The position numbers and the translations under genes were made by a program. 64,000 nt of DNA, from contig JACKEO010000014.1 in the NCBI GenBank assembly GCA_020632955.1, positions 1-64,000 on the forward strand, given 5' to 3'. The DNA is from Alphaproteobacteria bacterium. GTDB taxonomy: Bacteria > Myxococcota_A > UBA796 > GCA-2862545. The number at the start of each line of letters is the position of its first letter. Within the stretch, counting starts at the first letter, position 1. This document shows positions 9,051 through 18,503 of the stretch, piece by piece. Under the pieces are notes generated by a model. That model did no database searches and was not told the DNA's origin. It worked only from the letters and a program-made list of their open reading frames with translations.

Positions 9051-9610
9051 AAGGCGATACTCGCTGGGTGCCTGGAAGCAGCCAGACCAGATGCCGGAGG
9101 CCTTCTGCCGGGCGATGAGCTCCGCGCGCTTGGTCTCTGGGGTCGTCGCCGCGCTCGTGACCGCGAACCCGCTGGCGACCATGGTGCGACCCACGTTGAT
9201 GGTGCCGATCGAACACTCTGCGTGGCGCACGCCTTCGATCGTGGCCACGGACGTGCACTCGACGCGCTGGCCCTGCGTGAGGCGGCGCAGCTCTTCCGCG
9301 CGCCTGGGCGCCGCAGTCGTAGGGCTCGCCCGAAGCGCGCCAACAACGCTGCCCGAGCTCCGGGGCGTCGATTCCGTACAGCTTGATCGTCGAGCCCACG
9401 GCGAGGGTGAGCGACTCGCCGTCGGGTACGTCGACCACGTCGCTCCCGAACGTGGCGGCCCGCGCTGTCGCCGGAGTCGTCGCCCGCGCTGTCGCTGTCG
9501 GCCGACCGGTCGTCCGTGTCGCCGGCGAGCTTCCGCGGGCTGCCGCCCGTGTTGCAGCCGGCGAGCGCGAGCAGCGCCACGAGCAGGGAGGTGCGGGAAC
9601 GGTCGGTCAT
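8865..9610 (-). pseudogene. Frameshifted thermonuclease-like (SNase-fold) lipoprotein
   Basis: The reading frame starts at 9610 with a signal peptide and lipobox (LLALAGC), then an Asp/Ser linker as in other lipoproteins here. Homology then moves through the other two frames. The second frame gives DGESLTLAVGSTIKLYGIDAPE, the staphylococcal-nuclease core with its acidic Asp-Ala-Pro-Glu motif. The third gives EELRRLTQGQRVEC and the tail KASGIWSGCFQAPSEYR, typical of SNase-like proteins. Two shifts are needed, so the gene is broken or the sequence has errors. Nuclease similarity ends near 9055; the third frame stays open to 8865. Confidence 0.7.
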
Positions 9611-9688
9611 CGGGCCCTCTCCCGCGAAGTGTAGCCTCGGCGATCCGACGTCCGCGCACGGAGCATCACCGACGTCGGAAGTCCCTTT

Positions 9689-9716
9689 TCCGTGCGCCCT
9701 CCGTCCCCCTCCGTGG
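9689..9716 (-). repeat. Right arm of a 28-bp perfect inverted repeat
   Basis: Exact reverse complement of 8532-8559. It lies about 80 nt upstream of the start of the nuclease remnant, which reads away from it, and before the efflux operon. The pair resembles the ends of a non-autonomous element, but no transposase lies between the arms. The following bases to 9870 hold no gene; TAGTCC at 9848-9853 could be the -10 of the efflux operon. Confidence 0.85.
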
Positions 9717-9870
9717 CCCTCCGTGCGTCAGCCGGCCCGGCCGGTCCTTCCACGCCCCCACGCGCCGCCCCCGTCGGTCGCCCCGCCCTCGACCCCTGGC
9801 ACCCAGGTGACAGCTTCGGACGTGCATCCCCCCCTTCGCTGACCTAGTCCCGGGGGACTCAGGAGGTGGC

Positions 9871-10908
9871 ATGCAGCGCGTGCTCCTGGCGGTGCTGTGC
9901 GTGGCGTGCGGCAACGTGGGCATCGAGGCCGGTTCGGGGGCGGGCGCGGGTGCGGCCGTGCCGGTCACCACCACGGTGCTGGTGGCCTCCGACCTGCCCA
10001 CGGCCGTGGAGGCGGCGGGCGTGCTCGTGGCCGACGCCACGCTCGACCTCCGCGTGGAGACCGCTGGCCGCGTGGTGGCGGTGGGCTTCGAGGACGGCGA
10101 CGCCGTGCGCGAGGGGCAGGTGCTCGTGCGGCTGGACGACGGCCAGGCGCGGGCGGCGGTGGCGGCGGCGCGGGCGCGTCTGGGGCTGGCGGAGGCCACG
10201 GCCGACCGGGTGGAGGCGCTGGCCGCCAAGGACCGGGTGAGCGCGGCCGACGTGGACGCCGCCATGGCGGAGCGGGCGCTTGCGGCGGCGGAGCTGGACG
10301 CCGCGGAGGAGCAGCTCCGGCGCATGCAGGTGCGGGCGCCCCGGGCCGGCCGCGTGGGCCTGCGGCAGGTGGAGGTGGGCGCGGTGGTCGACCCCGGCAC
10401 CGTGCTCACCACGCTGGTGGACGCCGACCCGCTGTCGGCCGATGTCGCCGTGCCCGAGGGCCTGGTGGGCGAGGTGGTCGTGGGCCGCCCGGCCACCGTG
10501 TGGCAGCCGGCGCGTCCGGGGGCGCGGCACGCGGCGGAGGTGGTGTACGTGGCGCCCGCCCTCGATCCGGCCACGCGCCTGCTGGGCGTGCGGGTGGCGC
10601 TCACCGGCGAGGGCGAGGGCCTGGCGCCGGGCCAGACCGTGCGGGTGGCCCTGGAGCTCGCGCCCGCCGAGGGGCAGCTGCTGGTGCCCTCGGAGGCCGT
10701 CACCACGCGGGCGGAGGGCCCGATGGTGTGGGTGGTGCAGGACGGTGTGGCGCACGCGCGCGGCGTCGTGCTCGGGGCCCGCCGCGCCGAGCAGGTGGCG
10801 GTGCGCGAGGGGCTGTCGGCGGGCGAGGAGCTCGTGGTGCAGGGCATCGGACGCCTTCGCGAGGGCGCTGCGGTGCGCACGGCCTCGGCGCCGGCGGCGT
10901 CCCGGTGA
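9871..10908 (+). CDS. RND efflux periplasmic adaptor (membrane fusion protein), lipoprotein
   Basis: A 345-residue HlyD/AcrA-family adaptor linking an RND pump to its outer-membrane channel. The N-terminus ends in a lipobox-like VLCVACG, so it is probably lipid-anchored in the periplasm. The biotinyl-lipoyl half-motif (AGRVVAVGFEDGDAVREGQVLVRLDD), a coiled-coil hairpin rich in Ala/Glu (about residues 90-150), the second half-motif near VRAPRAGRVGLR and a beta-barrel follow. AGGAGG at 9859-9864 is well placed before ATG 9871. The stop overlaps the next GTG start (GTGA), giving a coupled three-gene operon. Confidence 0.92.
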   Translation: MQRVLLAVLCVACGNVGIEAGSGAGAGAAVPVTTTVLVASDLPTAVEAAGVLVADATLDLRVETAGRVVAVGFEDGDAVREGQVLVRLDDGQARAAVAAARARLGLAEATADRVEALAAKDRVSAADVDAAMAERALAAAELDAAEEQLRRMQVRAPRAGRVGLRQVEVGAVVDPGTVLTTLVDADPLSADVAVPEGLVGEVVVGRPATVWQPARPGARHAAEVVYVAPALDPATRLLGVRVALTGEGEGLAPGQTVRVALELAPAEGQLLVPSEAVTTRAEGPMVWVVQDGVAHARGVVLGARRAEQVAVREGLSAGEELVVQGIGRLREGAAVRTASAPAASR

Positions 10909-13900
10909 ACGTCTCCCTCTTCGTGCGCCGGCCGGTGACGGCCGCCGTGCTCTCGCTGCTGCTCACGGTGCTGGGGCTGGTGAGCCTGCCGCGCCTGGGC
11001 GTGCAGGAGACGCCCGACGTGAGCCGTCCGGTGGTCACCGTGCGCGCCATCTGGCCGGGCGCCGCCCCCGCCGTGATGGAGGCCGACGTCACCGAGGTGC
11101 TGGAGCGCGAGCTCAACGCCATCGACGGCCTGCGCACGATCAGCAGCGAGAGCCAGGACCAGCTCTCCACCATCACCCTCGAGTTCGAGGTGGACCGCGA
11201 TCTGGAGGCCGCCGCCAACGACGCCCGCGACAAGGTGGCGCGGGCCCAGCGCGACCTTCCGGAGGGCGTGGAGGCGCCCACGGTGGAGAAGGCCGACAGC
11301 GACGGCCAGGCGGTGATGTACCTGCGCGTGGTGGGCGACCGGTCCCTGCTGGAGCTCACCGAGCTGGCCGACGTGCTGGTGCGCGAGCGCCTGGAGCGCA
11401 TCGCGGGGGTGAGCAGCGTCGACCTGTACGGCGAGCGCCGCTACGCCATGCGCGTGGAGCTGGACCCGGTGGCGCTGGCCTCCCGCGGACTCGCGCTGGC
11501 CGACGTGGAGGCTGCCCTGCGCGCCCGCAACGTGGAGGCGCCGGCCGGCCGCGTGGAGGGCCCCACCACCTCGATGGCCCTGCGCATCACCGAGGGGCTC
11601 GACACGCCCGAGGCCTTCGCCGCCCTCGTGGTGGCCAGCTCCGACGCGGGCGTGGTGCGGCTGGGCGACGTGGCGCGGGTGCGGCTGGGCGCGGAGGACG
11701 AGCGCAGCGCCGCCCGCTCCGACGGCCAGCCCAGCCTGTCGCTGGCCATCCAGCCCCTGAGTGGCGCCAACATCATCGAGATCAGCGACGAGGTGCGGCG
11801 CCGCCTGCCCGACGTGCGGCGCGACCTGCCCACCGACGTGCGGCTGGAGATCAACTACGACCGCTCGATCCCGGTGCGCGCCTCCATCGAGGACGTGCTC
11901 TTCACGCTCGGCCTGTCGGCCCTGCTCGTGATCGCGGTGATCTTCGCCTTCCTGCGCAGCGTGCGGGCCACCGTGGTGCCCGCCGTGGCCATCGTGGTCA
12001 GCCTGCTCGGCACGCCCACCGTGATGCTCGCCACGGGGCTCACGCTCAACGTCTTCACGCTCTTCGGGCTGGTGCTGGCCATCGGCCTCGTCGTGGACGA
12101 CGCCATCGTGGTGCTCGAGAACGCCTGGCGCCACCTGGAGGAGGGCTCGGCGCCGGTGACCGCGGCGGTGGAGGGCACGAAGGAGATCGTCTTCCCCGTG
12201 CTCGCCACCACGGCGTCGCTGGCGGCCGTCTTCCTGCCCGTGGTCTTCGCGGGGGGCACGTCGGGCCGGCTCTTCTTCGAGTTCGGCATCACCGTGGCCA
12301 CGGCGGTCATCCTGTCCACCGTGGTGGCGCTCACGGCCAGCCCGGCGCTCTGCGCCCTGCTCCTGCGGCGACGCGGAGAGGGCGACCCCACGGGCACCCG
12401 CGCCGATCGGCTCTTCGGCCGCAGCGTGGCCGGCGTGCTGCGTCAGCCGGGCCTCGCCCTCGCCCTCGTGGTGGCCACGGTGGGCGCCGGTGCCTGGCTC
12501 TTCCAGACCGCCCCCCGCGAGTTCTTCCCGCTGGAGGACCGCAACTTCTTCATGGTGAACCTGACGGGGCCCGAGGGCGTGAGCTTCGCCTGGATGGACG
12601 CGCGGGTCCGCGAGCTCGAGCCCGTGGTGATGGGGGCCATCCCGGAGCGGACCGGCGTGCTGTCGCGGGTGGGCTCGGGGCGCGGGGGCACGCCCGGCGC
12701 CGCGAACTCGGCGCGCTTCGCCATCCCCATCGTGCCCAAGGCGCAGCGGGAGCGCAGCCAGGCGCAGATCGTCGGCGGCGTGCGCGCGGCCCTGGCCGAC
12801 GTCACGGCCGTGCGCGCCATCCCCATCCAGTTCCCCACGGTGGGCCGGGGGGGCGGGTCGCCGGTGCAGGTGGTGCTGCAGCACGACGACCCCGAGCAGC
12901 TCGCCGCCGCCCTGCCCGCCACGCTGGAGCGGCTGCGCGATCTGTCGGGCGTCACCGACGTGGACGTGAACCTCAAGCTGGACCGCCCCGAGGTGATGGT
13001 AGGCGTGGACCGCGACGCGGCGGCCGCCCTCGGCGTGGACGTGGCCGAGCTCGCCCGCACGCTGCAGGTGCTCTCGACGGGGGTGGAGGTGGACACCTTC
13101 CGCCGGGGCTCGCGTCAGTACCCGGTGATGCTGGGGCTGGGGGCGGAGCAGGGCCAGACCACCGACGCCCTCGGGCAGCTGCGGGTGCGCACGCGCAGCG
13201 GCGCGCTGATCCCCCTGGGCGCCCTGGTGCGCTTCGACGAGCGGGCCTCGGCCTCCAGTCGCTACCACTACGACCGGGCGCCCTCGGCCACCTTCAGCGC
13301 CACGCCGGACGGGGTGGCCCTGGGCGAGGCGATCACGCGGGTGCGCGAGGCGGCGGAGGGTGGCCTGTCGGAGGGCTTCCGCACCGCGTTGTCGGGCCCG
13401 TCGAAGGACTTCGCCGAGTCCAACGACACGCTGGTCCTCATGTTCGTGCTGGCGCTCGTGCTCGTCTACCTGGTGCTCGCCGCCCAGTTCGACAGCTTCG
13501 TCGACCCGGTGCCCATCCTGGTGAGCCTGCCCGTGGCCGTGGCGGCGGGGCTGCTGCCGCTGCGCCTGCTGGGCGAGCCCCTGTCCTTCTTCGGGCAGGT
13601 GGGGCTGGTGCTCCTCGTGGGCCTGGTCACTAAGAACGGCATCCTCATCGTGGAGTTCGCCGGCCAGCGGCTCGCCGCGGGGGCCTCGCCCGCCGAGGCG
13701 GCCCTGGAGGCGGCGCAGCTGCGCCTGCGGCCGATCCTCATGACCACGGCGTCCACCGTGGGCGGCGCGCTGCCGGTGGCCCTGGGCGCCTCGGGCGCCA
13801 CGCGCGCCAGCCTGGGCGTGGTGGTGGTCTTCGGGATGCTCGCGTCCACGGTGCTCTCGCTCTACGTGACCCCCACCGTGTGGGCCTGGCTGCGCGCGCG

Positions 13901-15179
13901 CACCGGTCGGCCGGGCGCGGGTCGCCTGCAGGGCGCCGCCGTGGCGGGGCTGCTGGCGGTGGCCCTTCCGGCTCGGGGCGCGCCGCTCACGCTGGCCGAG
14001 GTGCTCGATCGCGCCGAGGCCCAGGCGCCGTCCCTGGAGGCCCTGCGGGGTGATGCCCGGGGAGCGCTGCTCGAGGTGGAGGTGGCCCGCATGGCGGCGG
14101 TGCCGGAGCTGACGCTGTCGGGCCGCATGCAGTACGGCAACACCTTCGTGGCCGGTGGCGGCGGCGTGGGCGGCGACCCGGTGGGCGTGGCCAGCTTCGG
14201 CGCGCGGCTGCGGGTGCCGCTGGTGGCGCCCGAGGCCTGGGCGGGCATCGGCGCGGCGGCGCGGCTGGCCGAGGTGGCCGACCTGCGGGCCCAGGCGGCG
14301 CGCCTCGACCTGCTGCGCCAGACCGCCGAGGCCTGGGCCGACCTGCAGCAGGCGGCGGGGCGCCTGGGGGCGGCCACCGCGGCGGGGGAGGGCTCGGCGG
14401 GCCTGGCTGCCGTGGCGCGGGATCGGGAGGCGGCGGGCCTCGCCATCCACCTGGAGGTGGTGCGCGCCGACCTGCAGGCCCGTCGCGACGCCCTGGCGGT
14501 GATCCGCGCCGAGGGCGAGGTGGCGGTGGCTCGTGCCCGGCTCGCAGCGCTCGTGGGCGAGGGCCTGGGCGACGGCCTGCCGCCGCTGGACCCGCTGGAC
14601 GATCCCGGTGCCGACACGGGGGTGCAGGGTCGCCCCGACGTGCAGGCGGCCGACGGCCAGGCGCGGGCGGTGCGCGCGCAGCGGCGGGCCACGGCGTGGG
14701 CGCTCGCCCCCACGCTGTCGGCCTACGGCGACGTGGGCGTGCTGGCCCGCCTCGACACGCCCTGGGCGCCCACCACGGCGATCGGCCTGGAGCTGTCGTG
14801 GTCGCCGGTGAGCCCGGTGCGGCTGGCCACGCTGCGCCGGCTGGCCGTGGCGCGGCTCGCGGCGGAGGTGCGCGTGGACGCGGCCGTGCAGGTGGCCGAG
14901 GGCGAGCTGGCGGCCGCGCGCGCCGGCCTCGACACCGCGGGCGCCACGCTCGGGCTGGCCCGCGAGGCGGGAGCGCTCGCCGACGAGGAGGTGGCCCTGG
15001 CCCGCGACCGCTACGAGGCGGGGGCGGGGTCGCAGGTGGAGGTGCTGGACGCGCTGCGGCGCCGCGCCGAGGTGGGCACCGAGCTGGCCGACGCCGTGGC
15101 CGCCTGGGATCGGGCGGTGGTGGGGCTGCACGTGGCGACGGGGTCGCTGGAGGGCCTGCGGGGTAGGACGACCCCATGA
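10905..15179 (+). CDS. RND multidrug efflux pump fused in frame to a TolC-like outer-membrane channel
   Basis: One uninterrupted 1424-codon frame. Residues 1 to about 1000 form an HAE1-type RND proton antiporter: LFVRRPVTA start, GLVVDDAIVVLEN with the proton-relay pair D398-D399, and TKNGILIVEFA in the second half. About residues 1010-1027 resemble a signal peptide (GAAVAGLLAVALPARGA). The remaining 400 residues form a normal-length TolC-family protein starting at LTLAEVLDRAEAQAPSLEA. No stop lies between the parts. An in-frame GTG at 13941 could give a separate channel protein; otherwise signal peptidase could release it. The gene overlaps both neighbours by 4 nt. Confidence 0.9.
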   Translation: MNVSLFVRRPVTAAVLSLLLTVLGLVSLPRLGVQETPDVSRPVVTVRAIWPGAAPAVMEADVTEVLERELNAIDGLRTISSESQDQLSTITLEFEVDRDLEAAANDARDKVARAQRDLPEGVEAPTVEKADSDGQAVMYLRVVGDRSLLELTELADVLVRERLERIAGVSSVDLYGERRYAMRVELDPVALASRGLALADVEAALRARNVEAPAGRVEGPTTSMALRITEGLDTPEAFAALVVASSDAGVVRLGDVARVRLGAEDERSAARSDGQPSLSLAIQPLSGANIIEISDEVRRRLPDVRRDLPTDVRLEINYDRSIPVRASIEDVLFTLGLSALLVIAVIFAFLRSVRATVVPAVAIVVSLLGTPTVMLATGLTLNVFTLFGLVLAIGLVVDDAIVVLENAWRHLEEGSAPVTAAVEGTKEIVFPVLATTASLAAVFLPVVFAGGTSGRLFFEFGITVATAVILSTVVALTASPALCALLLRRRGEGDPTGTRADRLFGRSVAGVLRQPGLALALVVATVGAGAWLFQTAPREFFPLEDRNFFMVNLTGPEGVSFAWMDARVRELEPVVMGAIPERTGVLSRVGSGRGGTPGAANSARFAIPIVPKAQRERSQAQIVGGVRAALADVTAVRAIPIQFPTVGRGGGSPVQVVLQHDDPEQLAAALPATLERLRDLSGVTDVDVNLKLDRPEVMVGVDRDAAAALGVDVAELARTLQVLSTGVEVDTFRRGSRQYPVMLGLGAEQGQTTDALGQLRVRTRSGALIPLGALVRFDERASASSRYHYDRAPSATFSATPDGVALGEAITRVREAAEGGLSEGFRTALSGPSKDFAESNDTLVLMFVLALVLVYLVLAAQFDSFVDPVPILVSLPVAVAAGLLPLRLLGEPLSFFGQVGLVLLVGLVTKNGILIVEFAGQRLAAGASPAEAALEAAQLRLRPILMTTASTVGGALPVALGASGATRASLGVVVVFGMLASTVLSLYVTPTVWAWLRARTGRPGAGRLQGAAVAGLLAVALPARGAPLTLAEVLDRAEAQAPSLEALRGDARGALLEVEVARMAAVPELTLSGRMQYGNTFVAGGGGVGGDPVGVASFGARLRVPLVAPEAWAGIGAAARLAEVADLRAQAARLDLLRQTAEAWADLQQAAGRLGAATAAGEGSAGLAAVARDREAAGLAIHLEVVRADLQARRDALAVIRAEGEVAVARARLAALVGEGLGDGLPPLDPLDDPGADTGVQGRPDVQAADGQARAVRAQRRATAWALAPTLSAYGDVGVLARLDTPWAPTTAIGLELSWSPVSPVRLATLRRLAVARLAAEVRVDAAVQVAEGELAAARAGLDTAGATLGLAREAGALADEEVALARDRYEAGAGSQVEVLDALRRRAEVGTELADAVAAWDRAVVGLHVATGSLEGLRGRTTP

Positions 15180-17221
15180 GCGCTCCGCCCACGCCGCTGC
15201 TCGAGGCCCTCCGCGCGCACGCCGCGGCCCGACCCGACGCGCCGGTGCTCACGCTGCGTCGGGGCGCCGACGAGCAGACCTGGACCTGGGCCACCCTCGC
15301 GGCCCGGGTGGGCGGCGTGGCCGCGGCGCTCCGTGCCCGCCTGGCGCCCGGCGACCGGGTGGTGCTGCTCTACCCGCAGGGCCTCGAGGTGCTCGCCGCG
15401 CTGCTCGGCTGCATGGAGGCCGGCGTGGTGGCCGTGCCGCTGCAGCCGCCGCAGGCCCACCGGCCCCAGCTCGTGGCGGCCAAGCTCGACGCCATCGCGG
15501 CCGACGGCGGGGTGGCGCTGGTGTGCGCGCCGCAGGAGGCCCTGGCCGGCACGCGCGCGCAGCTGGCGACCACGGCGCTCGGCAGCCTGCCCTGGCTGGC
15601 CACGGACGCCCTGCCCGACGCGCCGCTGGCCCCGGTGCCCGCGCCCGCCGAGGTGGCCTACCTGCAGTACACGTCCGGCAGCACCCAGGCGCCGCGGGGC
15701 GTGGTGATCACCCACGCCTGCCTCGCCCGGAACCTGGCCACCTTCGACGCCGACTACGGCCACGCGGCCGACAGCGTGATGGTGTCGTGGCTGCCGGTCT
15801 TCCACGACCTCGGCCTGGTGTACGGGGTGCTCCTGCCGCTCTGGAAGGGCTTCCGCGCGGTGCTGCTCGACCCCGTGGACTTCCTGCGGCGGCCCGCCTG
15901 CTGGCTGGAGGCCATCTCGGCCCACCGGGGCACCCACGCGCCCGCGCCCTGCTTCGCCTTCGAGCTGTGCGCCGCGAAGACCACGCCCGAGGAGCGCGCG
16001 GCGCTGGACCTGTCGAGCTGGCGGGTGGCCCTGGACGGAGCGGAGCCCATCCGCTTCGAGAGCGAGGCCCGCTTCGTGGAGGCCTTCGCCGCCTGCGGCG
16101 TGTCGTGGACCACGATCTCCCACGCCTACGGCATGAGCGAGGCCACGGCGGTGATCAGCAAGGAGCCCGTGGGCACCGAGCCCGTGTGGGTGGACGTGGA
16201 CGCCGACGCGCTCGAGCGCCACGAGGTCCGGGTGGTGGAGGCCGGTGCGGTGGGCTCCCGTCGCCTGGCGGGGTGCGGCGTGCCCACGGCCCCCACGGCG
16301 GTGGTCGTGGTCGATCCCGACACCGGCGCGCCCTGCGCCGACGACGCGGTGGGCGAGCTGTGGGTGGGCGGCGACGCCACGGCCCGGGGCTACTGGGCCT
16401 CACCGGAGGCCAGCGCCGAGGCCTTCGGGGCCCGCACCTCCACCGGCGACGGACCCTTCCTGCGCACCGGCGACCTCGGCTTCCTGCACGCCGGCCAGGT
16501 GGTGGTCACGGGGCGGCTCAAGGACCTGCTGATCGTGCGCGGCGAGAACCACTACCCGCAGGACCTGGAGTGGTCGGTGCAGCAGGCCCACCCGGCCGTG
16601 CGGCCCAGCTGCGTGGTGGCCTTCACCCGCACCGAGCGGGACGAGGAGGTGGTGATCGTCGCCGAGGTCTACCCCGACCGCCTCGACGACCCGGCGGCGG
16701 TGGTGCGCGCCGTGCGGGGGGCCGTGGCCGACCATGGCCTCGGGGCGCGCACCGTGGTGCTCGTGGCGCCGAAGGCGGTGGCGAAGACCTCGAGCGGCAA
16801 GGTGATGCGGCGCCACGTGCGCGGCGCCCTGGCCCGCGAGGAGCTGCCGGTGCTCCACCGCTGGGACGCGGGCGAGGCCGTGGTGGCCAGCGCGGGCCCC
16901 GATCTGCACGACGTGCGCGCGGTGGTGGGCGAGGTGCTGGGGGTGCCCGCCGAGGCCGTGGACCCCGATGCGCCCCTGCGGGAGCTCGGCCTCGACAGCG
17001 CCCAGGCGGTGGATCTGGCCGAGCGGCTGTCCCGTCGCGTCGGACGCCGCCTGCCCGACACGCTGGCCTTCGACCACCCCACGGTGCGGGCGCTCGCGCG
17101 GGTCTTCGAGCCGGTGCACGCCGTCCCTCCGGCCCGCGAGGCGCCGCAGGACGACGGCCTCGACGCGCTCGGCGTGGACGAGCTCCTCGCCCTGCTCGAC
17201 GAGGAGCTGGGCGAGCTCTGA
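15176..17221 (+). CDS. Fatty acyl-AMP ligase with C-terminal acyl carrier domain
   Basis: A 681-residue adenylate-forming enzyme. FAAL hallmarks are YLQYTSGSTQAPRGVVITH (P-loop), SWLPVFHDLGLVYGVLLPL, the PCFAFELC stretch and YGMSEATAVIS. FAALs make acyl-AMP and pass the chain to a carrier protein rather than to CoA. About residues 575-650 are that carrier, with the phosphopantetheine Ser at about 608 in LGLDSAQAVDL. The start overlaps the RND-channel stop (ATGA), so acyl activation is tied to this pump's expression. The pump may therefore handle an acylated product; that is inference, and no PKS or NRPS gene is present here. Confidence 0.9.
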   Translation: MSAPPTPLLEALRAHAAARPDAPVLTLRRGADEQTWTWATLAARVGGVAAALRARLAPGDRVVLLYPQGLEVLAALLGCMEAGVVAVPLQPPQAHRPQLVAAKLDAIAADGGVALVCAPQEALAGTRAQLATTALGSLPWLATDALPDAPLAPVPAPAEVAYLQYTSGSTQAPRGVVITHACLARNLATFDADYGHAADSVMVSWLPVFHDLGLVYGVLLPLWKGFRAVLLDPVDFLRRPACWLEAISAHRGTHAPAPCFAFELCAAKTTPEERAALDLSSWRVALDGAEPIRFESEARFVEAFAACGVSWTTISHAYGMSEATAVISKEPVGTEPVWVDVDADALERHEVRVVEAGAVGSRRLAGCGVPTAPTAVVVVDPDTGAPCADDAVGELWVGGDATARGYWASPEASAEAFGARTSTGDGPFLRTGDLGFLHAGQVVVTGRLKDLLIVRGENHYPQDLEWSVQQAHPAVRPSCVVAFTRTERDEEVVIVAEVYPDRLDDPAAVVRAVRGAVADHGLGARTVVLVAPKAVAKTSSGKVMRRHVRGALAREELPVLHRWDAGEAVVASAGPDLHDVRAVVGEVLGVPAEAVDPDAPLRELGLDSAQAVDLAERLSRRVGRRLPDTLAFDHPTVRALARVFEPVHAVPPAREAPQDDGLDALGVDELLALLDEELGEL

Positions 17222-17225
17222 ACCG

Positions 17226-17582
17226 TCAGGTGCCGCTGCCGACGAACTTGTCGTCCTCGTCGGCGAACAGGAAGTTGAAGGTGGTGAGGCTGCCGTAGCA
17301 GCGCGTGATGTAGGCCTGGAGCTCGGCCTTGTCGGCGGCGTCCAGCCGGTCGTGGTTGTTGAGCTTCTGCTCCAGCACGCGCAGCTTCTCGCGGATCGAC
17401 GTGATCTTCTTGAAGAGGTTCTCGACGGGCACGGCGCGGGCCTCGCGGCCCTGGTCGTCCTCGAAGAGCACGCGCCCGCCGATCATCCGGCGGTGCAGGG
17501 CCACGTCGCCGCCGCCGTCGTGGGCCTCGAGGGCCGCCGTCACGGCGTCGGTCACCAGCTCGTACAGGGTGTTCTCGTCCAC
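17226..17582 (-). CDS. Small conserved hypothetical protein (about 118 residues)
   Basis: GTG 17582 is preceded by GGAGG at a 4-nt spacing; an upstream in-frame extension is basic and low complexity and is rejected. The protein is soluble, mixed alpha/beta by composition, with a central VPVENLFKKITSIREKLRVLEQKLNNHDRL region likely forming a helix or coiled coil and a C-terminal CYGSLTTFNFLF. I believe similar short proteins occur in other Myxococcota-like genomes but know no function. It converges on the FAAL gene with a 4-nt gap. Confidence 0.7.
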   Translation of the reverse strand: MDENTLYELVTDAVTAALEAHDGGGDVALHRRMIGGRVLFEDDQGREARAVPVENLFKKITSIREKLRVLEQKLNNHDRLDAADKAELQAYITRCYGSLTTFNFLFADEDDKFVGSGT

Positions 17583-17665
17583 GGAGCCTCCAGACCTCGC
17601 GGTCCTACCCCGCGTCGCGCCGGCCTGTCGCGCACGGCGCGGATACCCGGCCGCGGGAGGCACCC

Positions 17666-18496
17666 ATGGTCGTGCTGGTGACGGGCTGCAGGTCGGGCTT
17701 CGGGCTGCTGGTGGCGGTGGAGGCGGCCCGACGGGGCCACACGGTCTACGCGGGCCTGCGGGATCTCGACACCGCCGGCGACCTGCGCGCCGCGGCCGAG
17801 GGCCTCGACGTGCGCCCCGTGCAGCTCGACGTCACGGTGGCCGCCGAACGGGAGGCGGTGGTGGCGGCGATCCTCGCCGAGCACGGCCGCCTCGACGCCC
17901 TGGTGAACAACGCCGGGCGCGCGCTGGGCGGCCCGCTGGAGACGCTGGACGAGGACGAGCTGCGCGACCTCATCGACGTCAACGTGATGGCCCCCTGGGC
18001 GCTCTGCAAGGCCGTGCTGCCCGCGATGCGCGCCCAGGGCGAGGGCGTCATCGTGAACATCTCCTCGGTGAGCGGCCTGATGGCGATGCCCGGCCTGGGT
18101 GCCTACGCCACCTCCAAGTACGCCCTGGAGGGCATGTCCGAGGCCCTCTGGCACGAGGTGGCCCCCTTCGGCGTGCGCGTGGTCCTCGTGGAGCCCGGCC
18201 CCTTCAAGACCGACATCTGGGGCCGCAACCGCACCCTGTCGCGCCACGCGCTCGACCCCGACAGCCCCTACCACGCCTTCGTCGAGCGCCTCGAGCGCCT
18301 CGTCCACACCATGGCCCAGGACCGCGCCGAGGACCCCGAGGTCGTCAGCCGCAAGGTGGTCGACCTCCTCACCACGGGCGGCCGACGCCTCCGCTACGTG
18401 ATGGGCAAGGCCAGCTGGATCCGCCTCGGAGCCAAGCGGGTGCTCCCCGAGGCCCTCTTCGGACGGATCCTGCAGAGGCTCGTGGCGGGGGAGTAG
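17666..18496 (+). CDS. Short-chain dehydrogenase/reductase
   Basis: A 276-residue classical SDR with the cofactor glycine motif TGCRSGFG (6-13), NNAG (81-84), the catalytic Ser in ISSVSG and Tyr147-x3-Lys151 in YATSKYALEG. The PGPFKTDIWG stretch after strand 6 resembles retinol/steroid-type SDRs. GGGAGG precedes ATG 17666. An acidic residue after strand 2 is not clear, so NAD versus NADP preference is uncertain. The substrate cannot be inferred. The stop is followed after 7 nt by repeat element B. Confidence 0.88.
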   Translation: MVVLVTGCRSGFGLLVAVEAARRGHTVYAGLRDLDTAGDLRAAAEGLDVRPVQLDVTVAAEREAVVAAILAEHGRLDALVNNAGRALGGPLETLDEDELRDLIDVNVMAPWALCKAVLPAMRAQGEGVIVNISSVSGLMAMPGLGAYATSKYALEGMSEALWHEVAPFGVRVVLVEPGPFKTDIWGRNRTLSRHALDPDSPYHAFVERLERLVHTMAQDRAEDPEVVSRKVVDLLTTGGRRLRYVMGKASWIRLGAKRVLPEALFGRILQRLVAGE

Positions 18497-18503
18497 GGAT
18501 CGT

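Noticed and set aside
9666..15131. 1821-codon open frame on the minus strand across the efflux operon
   Set aside because: It is antisense to three well-supported genes, is His/Arg/Gly-rich with no domain, and arises because high G+C in third positions removes stops.
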